From positions 1 to 9,289 of the forward strand of contig DQVY01000229.1 of the NCBI GenBank assembly GCA_015661535.1: a DNA stretch of 9,289 nucleotides, read 5' to 3'. Below the pieces are notes generated by a model. That model did not search any database. It saw nothing but the letters and a program-made list of their open reading frames with translations, and had not been told where the DNA came from. A program made the translations under genes and the position numbers. The DNA is from Sulfurovum sp. (GTDB taxonomy: Bacteria > Campylobacterota > Campylobacteria > Campylobacterales > Sulfurovaceae). Below are positions 1 to 5,673 of the stretch, one piece after another. The number at the start of each line of letters is the position of its first letter. The first letter of the stretch is position 1.

Positions 1-85
1 CCGCAGTAATAAAAAGTGCATCTGCATCTTCAAGTATCTGTTTGGCTTTTTTAAATTTGTCTGTGAGTTCTTTTATAGGTTTCAT
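1..85 (-). CDS. N-terminal fragment of a probable SIR2-type NAD-dependent deacylase (runs off the left edge)
   Basis: Only the first 28 codons are visible, beginning MKPIKELTDKFKKAKQ and ending in ADALFITA, with the next codon starting in G. SIR2-family proteins commonly open with a short helix followed by an Ala-Asp-Ala-hydrophobic-hydrophobic-Thr-Ala-Gly strand leading into the NAD-binding GAGxS/GAGM loop, and this fragment stops just where that loop would begin. The ATG at 85-83 is the first possible start, because an in-frame TGA lies only five codons upstream. No good Shine-Dalgarno sequence precedes it, which is a weakness. The family call rests on about ten residues, so it is tentative; another Rossmann-type protein could look the same over this length. 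The frame is open to the window edge. Confidence 0.45.
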   Translation of the reverse strand, partial: MKPIKELTDKFKKAKQILEDADALFITA

Positions 86-118
86 AGGAAGATCATATCA
101 TTCTAGAGTAAGATTGTA

Positions 119-201
119 AGTTATTTTCCAATGGCAGTAGCCCCTGATCCCTTCAAGAGAAAACTGTTTGCTGCAAAGAACAAATGTATTGGAAAATAAC
201 T
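119..201. repeat. 14-bp perfect inverted repeat around a 55-nt core; possible MITE-like element, IS remnant or structured RNA
   Basis: AGTTATTTTCCAAT (119-132) is matched exactly by its reverse complement ATTGGAAAATAACT (188-201). The 55-nt core is visibly richer in G and C than the AT-rich flank that follows it, and carries a weaker GCAG/CTGC pairing (134-137 with 171-174). On the plus strand an ATG at 131 opens a 22-codon frame that ends at a TAA inside the right arm (197-199). On the minus strand an overlapping frame also closes at a TAA inside the other arm, but has no ATG. I see no clear target-site duplication next to the arms. Long arms without a T-tract do not suit a simple terminator. 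A short non-autonomous element, an eroded insertion-sequence end or a small RNA hairpin are all possible. Confidence 0.5.
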
Positions 202-244
202 ACATGATTATAGTAGCCAATTTACACTTAGTACTTATAGTTAA

Positions 245-294
245 AAAGTAAATATTATCATTATTTTTTATTATTATATTTATAAATTTACTTT
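245..294 (-). terminator. Weak AT-rich terminator candidate after pcm
   Basis: On the minus strand, AAAGTAAAT (294-286) can pair with ATTTACTTT (253-245), and the second arm runs into two more T residues, giving a run of five. The loop is long (32 nt) and almost pure A/T, so folding would be weak. It sits 14 nt past the pcm stop codon, where termination is expected. Confidence 0.3.
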
Positions 295-307
295 AAATTG
301 TATGAAA

Positions 308-922
308 CTAAACTATTAACGGTACAAAAACAAAGCCGTAAAATGTTTCTTTTTCAATATATGTTTCGGAGACTTTTTTGAATTTTACTATGGATTTTCC
401 TATCGGCATAACCAGTATACCGCCAACTTTAAGCTGTAAAAACAGTGACTCCGGGATCTCTTCTGCAGAAGCAGAGACAAGAATTTTGTCGAAGAGCTGA
501 CCCGGCAGACCAAGTTTATCTCCTGCTTTTACAATACTGCAATTACTTTGTTCAGTGAACGAAGAAAGGTTCTTTCTGCCCTGTACCACCAGTTCATCAA
601 TGCGTTCGAGTCCTATGATCTTTCCCGACTCTCCTGCAAGATGACACAGTAATGCTGTTGTCCACCCTGACCCCGAACCGATGTCCAGAACAGTATCTCC
701 ATGTTTTACCTGAAGAAGTTCCAGCATAAATGCAACCGTAGAGGGTTGTGAGATGGTTTGATCTTTGCCTATAGAGAGAGGCACATCCACATAAGCATGC
801 TCCCACTTTGAGATGGGCACAAAGTATTTCCTATCAACGCTCTGAAACGCATCAATGATCTCAGGACTCCGAAGGATCTCTGATACGATCATGGAATCAA
901 TAAGTGCCTTCAGACTTTTCAT
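308..922 (-). CDS. pcm: Protein-L-isoaspartate O-methyltransferase
   Basis: This cytoplasmic repair enzyme uses S-adenosylmethionine to methylate isoaspartyl residues formed by ageing of Asp and Asn, starting their return to normal aspartate. Visible family marks, numbered from the start chosen here (204 aa), are VDRKYFVP near residue 30, the PCMT signature TISQPSTVAFM at 56-66, the SAM-binding motif I VLDIGSGSGW at 78-87, an acidic motif II residue in GLERIDEL (E106), and the VSASAEEIPESL...GGILVMPIG block at about 149-175. Length is normal for the family. A longer frame starts at 928, but its ATG lies only 3 nt after the GAAGG ribosome binding site. The ATG at 922 has a 9-nt spacing and forms an ATGA overlap with the amrS stop, so I prefer it. 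Pcm is therefore probably translationally coupled to amrS. Confidence 0.95.
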   Translation of the reverse strand: MKSLKALIDSMIVSEILRSPEIIDAFQSVDRKYFVPISKWEHAYVDVPLSIGKDQTISQPSTVAFMLELLQVKHGDTVLDIGSGSGWTTALLCHLAGESGKIIGLERIDELVVQGRKNLSSFTEQSNCSIVKAGDKLGLPGQLFDKILVSASAEEIPESLFLQLKVGGILVMPIGKSIVKFKKVSETYIEKETFYGFVFVPLIV

Positions 923-1929
923 TCCCATACGCCTTCTATGGCTTTATCGCAGTGAGGGCAGTGTCCCTCGTTTAATGCATTTTCGCTGACTCTGTATCGT
1001 GTGCGGTCTATGAGCAGTGCATCACACTCAGGACAGTGCGTATCAGCATTCTGCGCTACATTTCCAAGATAGATATAAGATAAACCTGCTTCTTCACCTA
1101 TATCTTTGGCCCGAAGAAGTGTCTCCATTTTTGTAGCATCATGATCCATCATTTTATAGTTAGGAAAAAATGCACTTAAATGCCAGGGAACATTTTTACC
1201 AAGGTCATTGGCTATGAATGCTGCCATCTCTCTCAGATCTTTGTCACTGTCATTTTGACCCTCTATAAGCAGTGTGGTTACTTCAACCCAAATGCCTGCT
1301 GCTACCATCTTTCTCAAACTGTCTTTCACTTCTTCAAGACCACCTTTAAGGTCTTTTTTATAATACGTATCATCCCAGCTTTTAAGGTCAATATTTGCAG
1401 CATCAACCCAGCTTGCCATGTCTTCTATGATCTCTGGAGATTCATATCCGTTACTGACAAAGATATTTTTCAAACCTTTTTCTTTTGCTATGATCCCGAT
1501 ATCTTTGGCATAAGGGTAAAATATCGTTGGTTCATTATAGGTATAGGCAATAGACTCAGCACCTTGTTCAAGTGCCAAGGCTACCATCTCTTCAGGACTG
1601 ACCTTTATCTCTTCATTGACCTTACTCTCTTGAGAGATATCCCAGTTTTGACAAAAAGAGCATTTGAAATTACACCCTACCGTTCCAAAAGAGAGTACTT
1701 TACTGCCGGGCAACATATGATAAAGCGGCTTCTTCTCCACCGGATCAACATTCAAAGCTATGGGATGTCCATAGACAAGTGTTTTAAGCTCACCTTCTAC
1801 ATTTTTGTTCACACCGCATATACCTACCTGACCTTCTTTCAGCTTACAGGAATGTCGGCAGAGCAGACAGATGATCCTATCTTTCGCTTCTTCTTTTTTA
1901 TAATATTGCATACTTTTATGATATGTCAT
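919..1929 (-). CDS. amrS: AmmeMemoRadiSam system radical SAM enzyme (AmrS-like)
   Basis: This is a 336-residue radical SAM protein of the PflA-like group named for its usual genomic partners AMMECR1 (AmrA) and Memo (AmrB); its reaction is not firmly established. The 4Fe-4S/SAM motif is C86-NFK-C90-SF-C93, preceded by TVG and followed by QNWDIS, as in this family. An N-terminal set of cysteines, CLLCRHSC (C21, C24, C28) with GIC (C38), and two C-terminal CxxC pairs (CPEC 299-302, CPHC 324-327, closing in EGVW) are also family-typical and suggest further metal sites. YTYNEPT (129-135) and NIDLKSW (179-185) fit core strands of the radical SAM barrel. AAGGAG lies 5 nt before the ATG. Its stop overlaps pcm in ATGA. 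No AMMECR1 or Memo gene lies in this window; they may be elsewhere in the genome. Confidence 0.93.
   Translation of the reverse strand: MTYHKSMQYYKKEEAKDRIICLLCRHSCKLKEGQVGICGVNKNVEGELKTLVYGHPIALNVDPVEKKPLYHMLPGSKVLSFGTVGCNFKCSFCQNWDISQESKVNEEIKVSPEEMVALALEQGAESIAYTYNEPTIFYPYAKDIGIIAKEKGLKNIFVSNGYESPEIIEDMASWVDAANIDLKSWDDTYYKKDLKGGLEEVKDSLRKMVAAGIWVEVTTLLIEGQNDSDKDLREMAAFIANDLGKNVPWHLSAFFPNYKMMDHDATKMETLLRAKDIGEEAGLSYIYLGNVAQNADTHCPECDALLIDRTRYRVSENALNEGHCPHCDKAIEGVWE
932..936 (-). promoter_or_regulatory. Ribosome binding site that decides the pcm start
   Basis: GAAGG on the minus strand lies inside the last codons of amrS, 9 nt before the ATG at 922 and only 3 nt before the ATG at 928. This favours the shorter pcm protein. 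Confidence 0.55.
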
Positions 1930-1980
1930 GATGACTCCTTTTATGAGACACCCTTATATAGTATGACTCAAGTTTATTTA

Positions 1981-2009
1981 ATAATATCATATAAGTTTAT
2001 AAAAGTCAA
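1981..2009 (-). promoter_or_regulatory. Sigma70-type promoter for amrS-pcm
   Basis: On the minus strand, TTGACT (2009-2004) and TATTAT (1986-1981) are separated by exactly 17 nt. This would start transcription near 1974, giving a leader of about 45 nt. It is the most consensus-like promoter in the window. Confidence 0.65.
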
Positions 2010-2017
2010 TACTTAGA

Positions 2018-2044
2018 TTCTAATGTAAAGCCACGGCATTAGAA
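2018..2044. promoter_or_regulatory. Palindrome in the amrS/sulP divergent region; operator candidate
   Basis: TTCTAATG (2018-2025) and CATTAGAA (2037-2044) are perfect inverted copies around an 11-nt spacer, so the half-site centres are 19 nt apart, about two helical turns. The centre (2031) falls near -35 of the proposed sulP start and near -57 of the amrS start, so one bound dimer could affect both genes. No regulator gene is adjacent. It is also possible that the repeat is a chance event in AT-rich DNA. Confidence 0.45.
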
Positions 2045-2050
2045 CAATTA

Positions 2051-2059
2051 TGGTAAAAT
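2051..2059 (+). promoter_or_regulatory. Extended -10 promoter for sulP
   Basis: TGG followed by TAAAAT (2054-2059) makes an extended -10 element; no good -35 is seen. Transcription would begin near 2066, leaving a short leader of about 24 nt before the TTG at 2090. A similar TATGGTA sequence precedes the rhodanese gene. Confidence 0.45.
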
Positions 2060-2076
2060 TCCAGAATTATATTGTG

Positions 2077-2082
2077 TAAGGA
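2077..2082 (+). promoter_or_regulatory. Ribosome binding site that decides the sulP start
   Basis: TAAGGA ends 7 nt before the TTG at 2090. The upstream in-frame TTG at 2072 would put this site inside the coding region and has no comparable site of its own, so 2090 is the better start. Confidence 0.6.
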
Positions 2083-2089
2083 AAACCAC

Positions 2090-3670
2090 TTGTTCAACAT
2101 ACAAAACTACTCAAAACAAAACATTAAAAATGACATTCTATCAGGTGCACTGGTTGCAGTTGCCCTGGTACCCGAAGCCATAGCTTTTTCATTCATTGCC
2201 GGGGTTTCTCCTGTAGTTGGACTTTATGGGGCATTTATCATTGGTCTTATTACCGCACTTTTAGGTGGTAAACCGGGAATGATCTCGGGTGCTACAGGTT
2301 CTGTGGCAGTCGTATTTGTAAGTTTAGGATTATCGGTGAAACAGATGTATCCGGAGTTAGGGACAGAAGCCTTGTCTATGATGGTCTTGCACTATATACT
2401 TCTTACTTCCATCATTGCAGGGCTTATACAAATAGCTATTGGGTTGATGAAAATGGGTAAATTCATCAGACTTGTACCACAGCCTGCCCTCTTTGGTTTT
2501 GTGAATGGTCTTGCTATTGTCATTGCTTTGGCACAACTTCCTTTTCTTGCCCCTGCGAATGTTGAACAGTACAGCTCATGGATAGAGATAGTAAAAGCAA
2601 GTTTTACAGAAAATTACATCATGTATATTATTATCGTTGTCACCATGGCAACAATGCAGTATTTACCCAAAGTATCAAAAGCTGTACCTGCTGGACTTGT
2701 TGCCATAGTTGTTGTGACACTTGTGGTCTATTTTGGAGACATAGCAACGAAGACGGTTGGTGATCTGGCAGACCTTTCAAATGTTTCTATGCCTTCCTTT
2801 GTCATGCCTTACGCTGAACTCTTTTCCTGGGATGCTATGCGTATCATCTTGCCTGTGGCACTCATTGTTGCATTGGTAGGACTTATAGAGTCTCTACTAA
2901 CTCTTTCAGTACTAGATGAAATGGGTGGTGAACGCGGCTCTGGTAACAAAGAGTGTATCGCGCTTGGTGTAGGAAATACTACTTCAGGCTTCTTTGGCGG
3001 TATGGCAGGATGTGCAATGATAGGACAATCGGTCATCAACTTTACCTCAGGTGGTCTTGGACGTTTGTCTTCCTTTACTGCTGCGATACTTCTCATCATT
3101 TTGGTAGTCAGTTTTTCAGATGTGATTGCAGCTATTCCAGTGGCAGTCCTGGTAGGTATCATGTTTATGGTGAGCATCGGTACCTTTGAATTTTCTTCTG
3201 TAAAACGTCTGAAACATATGCCAAAGTCAGATGCTTTTGTCCTCATCGTTGTAACTATCATTACAGTACTTGAAGACTTGGCTGTGGCTGTTATAGCAGG
3301 GATTATCATCTCTGCCCTTGTCTTTGCCTGGGAGCATGCGAAGATCATTGCACGTACAAAAGAAGAAGATGGTAAAAAAGTATATGAATTAGACGGCCCA
3401 CTGTTTTTTGGCTCAGTGACCTCTTTTAATGAGCAGTTCGATGTAGAGAACGACCCTTCTGAAGTAGTGATAGATTTCAAAAATGCACGGGTCATGGACT
3501 CTTCAGGTGCAGAAGCCATAGACAGCATTACAGAAAAATATAAAAAACTGGGCAAAAAGCTTACCCTTCGCCACCTCTCAGAAGATTGTAAAAAAGCCCT
3601 GCATTCTGCAGGCCCTTTCTGTACCTACGAAGAAGATGATCCGACCTATAAAGTGGCAACCAACGTATAG
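2090..3670 (+). CDS. SulP (SLC26) family inorganic anion transporter with C-terminal STAS domain
   Basis: This inner-membrane transporter has 526 residues from the TTG start chosen on the ribosome binding site. The membrane part (about 10-420) shows the SulP opening PEAIAFSFIAGVSPVVGLYG (28-47), a GLIESLLTLSVLDEMGG stretch (264-280), and the highly conserved GFFGGMAGCAMIGQSV...TSGG block (300-322) followed by RLSSFTAA. The tail (about 432-510) is a STAS domain with a beta strand leading into MDSSGAEAID (D470-SSG473), then KLTLRHLSEDCKKAL. SulP proteins carry sulfate, bicarbonate or other anions. Sequence alone does not settle the substrate here, although a carbonic anhydrase 0.9 kb downstream makes bicarbonate attractive. 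It is divergent from amrS and followed by a monocistronic-looking rhodanese with its own promoter candidate. I see no frameshift or missing domain. Confidence 0.93.
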   Translation: MFNIQNYSKQNIKNDILSGALVAVALVPEAIAFSFIAGVSPVVGLYGAFIIGLITALLGGKPGMISGATGSVAVVFVSLGLSVKQMYPELGTEALSMMVLHYILLTSIIAGLIQIAIGLMKMGKFIRLVPQPALFGFVNGLAIVIALAQLPFLAPANVEQYSSWIEIVKASFTENYIMYIIIVVTMATMQYLPKVSKAVPAGLVAIVVVTLVVYFGDIATKTVGDLADLSNVSMPSFVMPYAELFSWDAMRIILPVALIVALVGLIESLLTLSVLDEMGGERGSGNKECIALGVGNTTSGFFGGMAGCAMIGQSVINFTSGGLGRLSSFTAAILLIILVVSFSDVIAAIPVAVLVGIMFMVSIGTFEFSSVKRLKHMPKSDAFVLIVVTIITVLEDLAVAVIAGIIISALVFAWEHAKIIARTKEEDGKKVYELDGPLFFGSVTSFNEQFDVENDPSEVVIDFKNARVMDSSGAEAIDSITEKYKKLGKKLTLRHLSEDCKKALHSAGPFCTYEEDDPTYKVATNV

Positions 3671-3683
3671 ATAGATACACCTT

Positions 3684-3708
3684 CATTCCCGCGTTATACA
3701 CGGGAATG
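3684..3708. repeat. CATTCCCG/CGGGAATG hairpin after sulP (REP-like palindrome or terminator)
   Basis: CATTCCCG (3684-3691) and CGGGAATG (3701-3708) form a perfect 8-bp stem with a 9-nt loop, 13 nt after the sulP stop. It is GC-rich against AT-rich surroundings and lacks a following T-tract. Its position suits mRNA 3'-end formation or protection. Its form resembles dispersed intergenic palindromes, which a single window cannot confirm. Confidence 0.5.
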
Positions 3709-3815
3709 CATACAGCAACATAAACCAAAAAACATTCCAAAATCTTATAAAAATTCCCATCTACATTATGAAAATAAGAAAGCCATCTATCATGTCTCTT
3801 GTTTAATTTATTTTA

Positions 3816-3824
3816 TGGTAGATT
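3816..3824 (+). promoter_or_regulatory. Extended -10 promoter candidate for the rhodanese gene
   Basis: TGG plus TAGATT (3819-3824) would start transcription near 3831, with a leader of about 28 nt. No clear -35 is seen. The TTTATGGTA context is close to that before sulP. Confidence 0.35.
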
Positions 3825-3847
3825 GAGATTGAACCCTCTGATCAAAA

Positions 3848-3852
3848 AAGGA
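3848..3852 (+). promoter_or_regulatory. Ribosome binding site that decides the rhodanese start
   Basis: AAGGA lies 6 nt before the ATG at 3859. The open frame extends upstream to a TTG at 3799, but only the ATG has a well-placed site and yields an immediate signal peptide. Confidence 0.65.
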
Positions 3853-3858
3853 TATCTA

Positions 3859-4542
3859 ATGCACAAAAAAACTCCTATAATTCTATGTTTACTACTTACA
3901 TTGCTTTACAGTGCCGAAGAGTTCGAATATATAGGTGTGGATGTGAATATCACTATGCCAAATAAAGAAATAAAAAAACTTACTGTTAAAAGAAATATAT
4001 TAGCTGAGTGTAGAAAAGTACTTATTACCAATAAAAACTTATGGACAGGGAACTTTGCTCATAGTTCAGTTCCTAAAGCATGTACATCCACCTTTGTGCA
4101 CTCCAAAGGTAAACTTCTAGCAATGACACTGGATGATGACTTGGAAACCTATGGTGAACTGGAAGTATTGGCTTTTATTAAGGAGATGCAGCATAATAAA
4201 GACTTGCTGCTGGTAGATGCACGTACAGAACCATGGTATGCGTATGCGACTATACCTACAGCGGTCAATGTACCTTTTGTTCATCTCAAACGTCCCAAAG
4301 AGTATGAATTTGAACGTGAAGATGCATTAAGACTCTTTGGTGTTAAAATACAAAAAAATGATGAATATGATTTTTCTAAAGCAAAGACACTCGTAGTATT
4401 TTGTAATGGATCGTGGTGCAGTCAATCACCCGATATGATATTTGCACTGCTTGAACTTGGGTACCCCGCAGAAAAACTGAAATGGTATCGCGGGGGTTTT
4501 CAAGATTGGCTTGCTGCAGGTATGACCATTATTAAAAAATAA
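3859..4542 (+). CDS. Exported rhodanese-like domain protein
   Basis: This 227-residue protein begins with a signal peptide (MHKK, then a hydrophobic run to about residue 17, with likely cleavage near YSA-EE), so it should be periplasmic. Residues about 22-100 are an N-terminal region I cannot assign; it holds two cysteines (C51, C75). The C-terminal rhodanese domain (about 100-225) shows LLVDARTEPWYAYATIPTAVNVPF (117-140), the usual Asp-x-Arg entry and Ile-Pro-x-Ala-x-Asn-x-Pro turn. The active-site strand VVFC then gives C182 and the loop C-NGSW-C187-SQSP, followed by YPAEKLKWYRGGFQDW. Rhodaneses move sulfane sulfur on the loop cysteine. Here the loop lacks the usual CRxGxR arginines and has a second cysteine. 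Physiological donor and acceptor are unknown. The gene converges on the carbonic anhydrase with 4 nt between stops and no clear terminator. Confidence 0.88.
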   Translation: MHKKTPIILCLLLTLLYSAEEFEYIGVDVNITMPNKEIKKLTVKRNILAECRKVLITNKNLWTGNFAHSSVPKACTSTFVHSKGKLLAMTLDDDLETYGELEVLAFIKEMQHNKDLLLVDARTEPWYAYATIPTAVNVPFVHLKRPKEYEFEREDALRLFGVKIQKNDEYDFSKAKTLVVFCNGSWCSQSPDMIFALLELGYPAEKLKWYRGGFQDWLAAGMTIIKK

Positions 4543-4546
4543 TCTC

Positions 4547-5293
4547 TTAGTCAACAATGATTCTGGCATCTAAAGGCTGCACAGGTCTGTTGTTGTCACC
4601 ATGTACCACTTCGTGAAACTTAGCTACCTGTGCTTTGGATATAGTCACAGACTCTTTAAAGACAAACCATCTTACACCTTCTGTACAAGGCGGAGTAGTC
4701 AGTGAACCGTTAAAACGGTAATAGTGTTTGTCTTTTGGCAGTAATTCATTCGCAATTTTAGAGAGTTTCAGGTCTTTAATATCTCCTGCTTTTGTCGGCA
4801 TGGTATTCCAAAATTTAGCCAAAGCTTTGTTCTCTTCACCCTCTTCGAACATCACAGCGATCACGGCGATGTTACCATCTTTGTCCAAGTGTACAAAGTG
4901 TCCTTCAAGTGGAAACTCTTTTCCCTCAATATGATTTTCACTAGGTGCATGGAAATGAAATTGTTTTAAATCAAATCTTATACCATCAATCTCAAAATAG
5001 CTCCCCTCTGCCATATTGACCTGTACCGTGTGACCATTGTCAACGATATAGTTTGAGTCACTCTCATACGAAGGTGCCAAGGGAGGCAGTTTTGCATGTA
5101 AAGAGTGGGTAATGTTGATAGGAGACTGATTCAGCCCTGTACTACACTCTCTAAAATCTTCAGAAAGTTCTGCCCATTTTTCAGGTGTTGTGTGGCCTGT
5201 GTAACCCCAGTGTATCTCTTTATGTTTTTGAGCATCCGTATTTGCCAATAGCATCATAGTTGAGGCCAAAAGTATAGATGTAATCTTTTGCAT
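4547..5293 (-). CDS. Periplasmic alpha-carbonic anhydrase
   Basis: The enzyme interconverts CO2 and bicarbonate using zinc. Of 248 residues, the first about 21 form a signal peptide (MQK, hydrophobic SILLASTMMLLA, likely cleavage near NTDA-QK). Zinc ligands are H113 and H115 in QFHFHAPSEN and H132 in LEGHFVHL; E119 fits the Glu of the Thr-Glu gate, and T199 lies in SLTTPPC. H88 in DNGHTVQV matches the proton-shuttle histidine. C50 (next to STGLNQSPIN) and C203 are the pair that forms the stabilising disulfide in bacterial alpha-CAs. All key residues are present and the length is normal, so it should be active. AAGGA lies 6 nt before the ATG. Export places it beside the SulP transporter's outer face, consistent with inorganic carbon supply or periplasmic pH control. 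Confidence 0.96.
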   Translation of the reverse strand: MQKITSILLASTMMLLANTDAQKHKEIHWGYTGHTTPEKWAELSEDFRECSTGLNQSPINITHSLHAKLPPLAPSYESDSNYIVDNGHTVQVNMAEGSYFEIDGIRFDLKQFHFHAPSENHIEGKEFPLEGHFVHLDKDGNIAVIAVMFEEGEENKALAKFWNTMPTKAGDIKDLKLSKIANELLPKDKHYYRFNGSLTTPPCTEGVRWFVFKESVTISKAQVAKFHEVVHGDNNRPVQPLDARIIVD

Positions 5294-5320
5294 AAGGTGT
5301 CCTTTTTATAGTAATAAGTT

Positions 5321-5326
5321 AGTATA
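5321..5326 (-). promoter_or_regulatory. -10 element candidate for the carbonic anhydrase gene
   Basis: TATACT on the minus strand lies 28 nt upstream of the ATG and would give a leader of roughly 22 nt. The expected -35 position is A/T-rich without consensus, as is common in Campylobacterota promoters. Confidence 0.4.
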
Positions 5327-5405
5327 AAGTGAATTAAATTAAAATAACGAAGAAAAGGGTATAAATAGACATAATACAAGAGTAATATATGATTAGTGTA
5401 GTTTT

Positions 5406-5446
5406 TGTTCAATAAAACTGTCTAAATAGGGCAGTCCTATTGAACA
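5406..5446. terminator. Two-part hairpin after the mogA operon
   Basis: TGTTCAATA (5406-5414) and TATTGAACA (5438-5446) form a perfect 9-bp stem. Inside it, across a 2x2 mismatch, ACTG (5417-5420) pairs with CAGT (5432-5435), extendable by G-T and C-G pairs to a 5-nt loop. It begins 14 nt after the stop of the last gene of the minus-strand operon, where a terminator is expected. However, the minus strand continues with A residues rather than T, so it may instead be an mRNA-stabilising hairpin or an operator between the operon and the carbonic anhydrase gene. Confidence 0.45.
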
Positions 5447-5460
5447 TAACAGATAAAATA

Positions 5461-5673
5461 TTAAATGAAGAACATAGCGATCATAAGCGCGACAAAAGGA
5501 AGTAGTGCGAGCATATAGATAGTTCTTTGTGTTTTTAGTGCTTTATACATACCCCAAAAGAAAATGCCTATGACCACAATAAAACCAAAGGCCCAAGGTA
5601 ACAATACACTTGGGTTTTCTGTGGCTGAAAGAGAAAGTGTAACAAAGACAAAAAAGAGGAACACTCTCATCAT
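5461..5673 (-). CDS. Small hydrophobic membrane protein, unknown function
   Basis: This is a 70-residue protein that I do not recognise. It shows a hydrophobic N-terminus (about 3-17, MMRVFLFFVFVTLSLSA) that could be a signal peptide or a first membrane helix, a second helix at about 26-45 (with FGFIVVIGIFFWGMY), a short basic loop KALKTQR (45-51), and a third hydrophobic segment to the C-terminus (about 53-70). The basic loop suggests it faces the cytoplasm. If the first segment is cleaved, the mature protein would have two helices in a hairpin. Its ATG (5673) overlaps the stop of the preceding 69-residue gene in ATGA, which argues for real, coupled translation. It is the last gene of the mogA operon, and a hairpin follows. 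No transport or enzyme motif is visible. Confidence 0.7.
   Translation of the reverse strand: MMRVFLFFVFVTLSLSATENPSVLLPWAFGFIVVIGIFFWGMYKALKTQRTIYMLALLPFVALMIAMFFI

Noticed and set aside
131..199. 22-codon frame inside the inverted repeat as a real gene
   Set aside because: It has an ATG but no AAGGA-type site before it, and its ends are set by the repeat arms. Kept only as part of the repeat finding.
119..201. tRNA, SRP RNA or 6S RNA identity for the intergenic inverted repeat
   Set aside because: The core lacks the conserved sequences of these RNAs, and no cloverleaf or SRP domain IV loop can be drawn.
1180..2016. 278-codon open frame on the plus strand, antisense to amrS
   Set aside because: It lies almost wholly over the well-supported amrS coding region, its translation is rich in Cys, Phe, Tyr and Ile with no recognisable domain, and no ribosome binding site supports it. 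It is a shadow frame.
2809..3555. 248-codon open frame on the minus strand within sulP
   Set aside because: Its Ser/Thr-rich translation has no domain and mirrors the conserved SulP and STAS region on the other strand.
4528..4543. ATTATT/AATAAT hairpin at the rhodanese-carbonic anhydrase junction as a bidirectional terminator
   Set aside because: A six-pair, all-A/T stem with a 4-nt loop is too weak and too easily formed by chance in this base composition.
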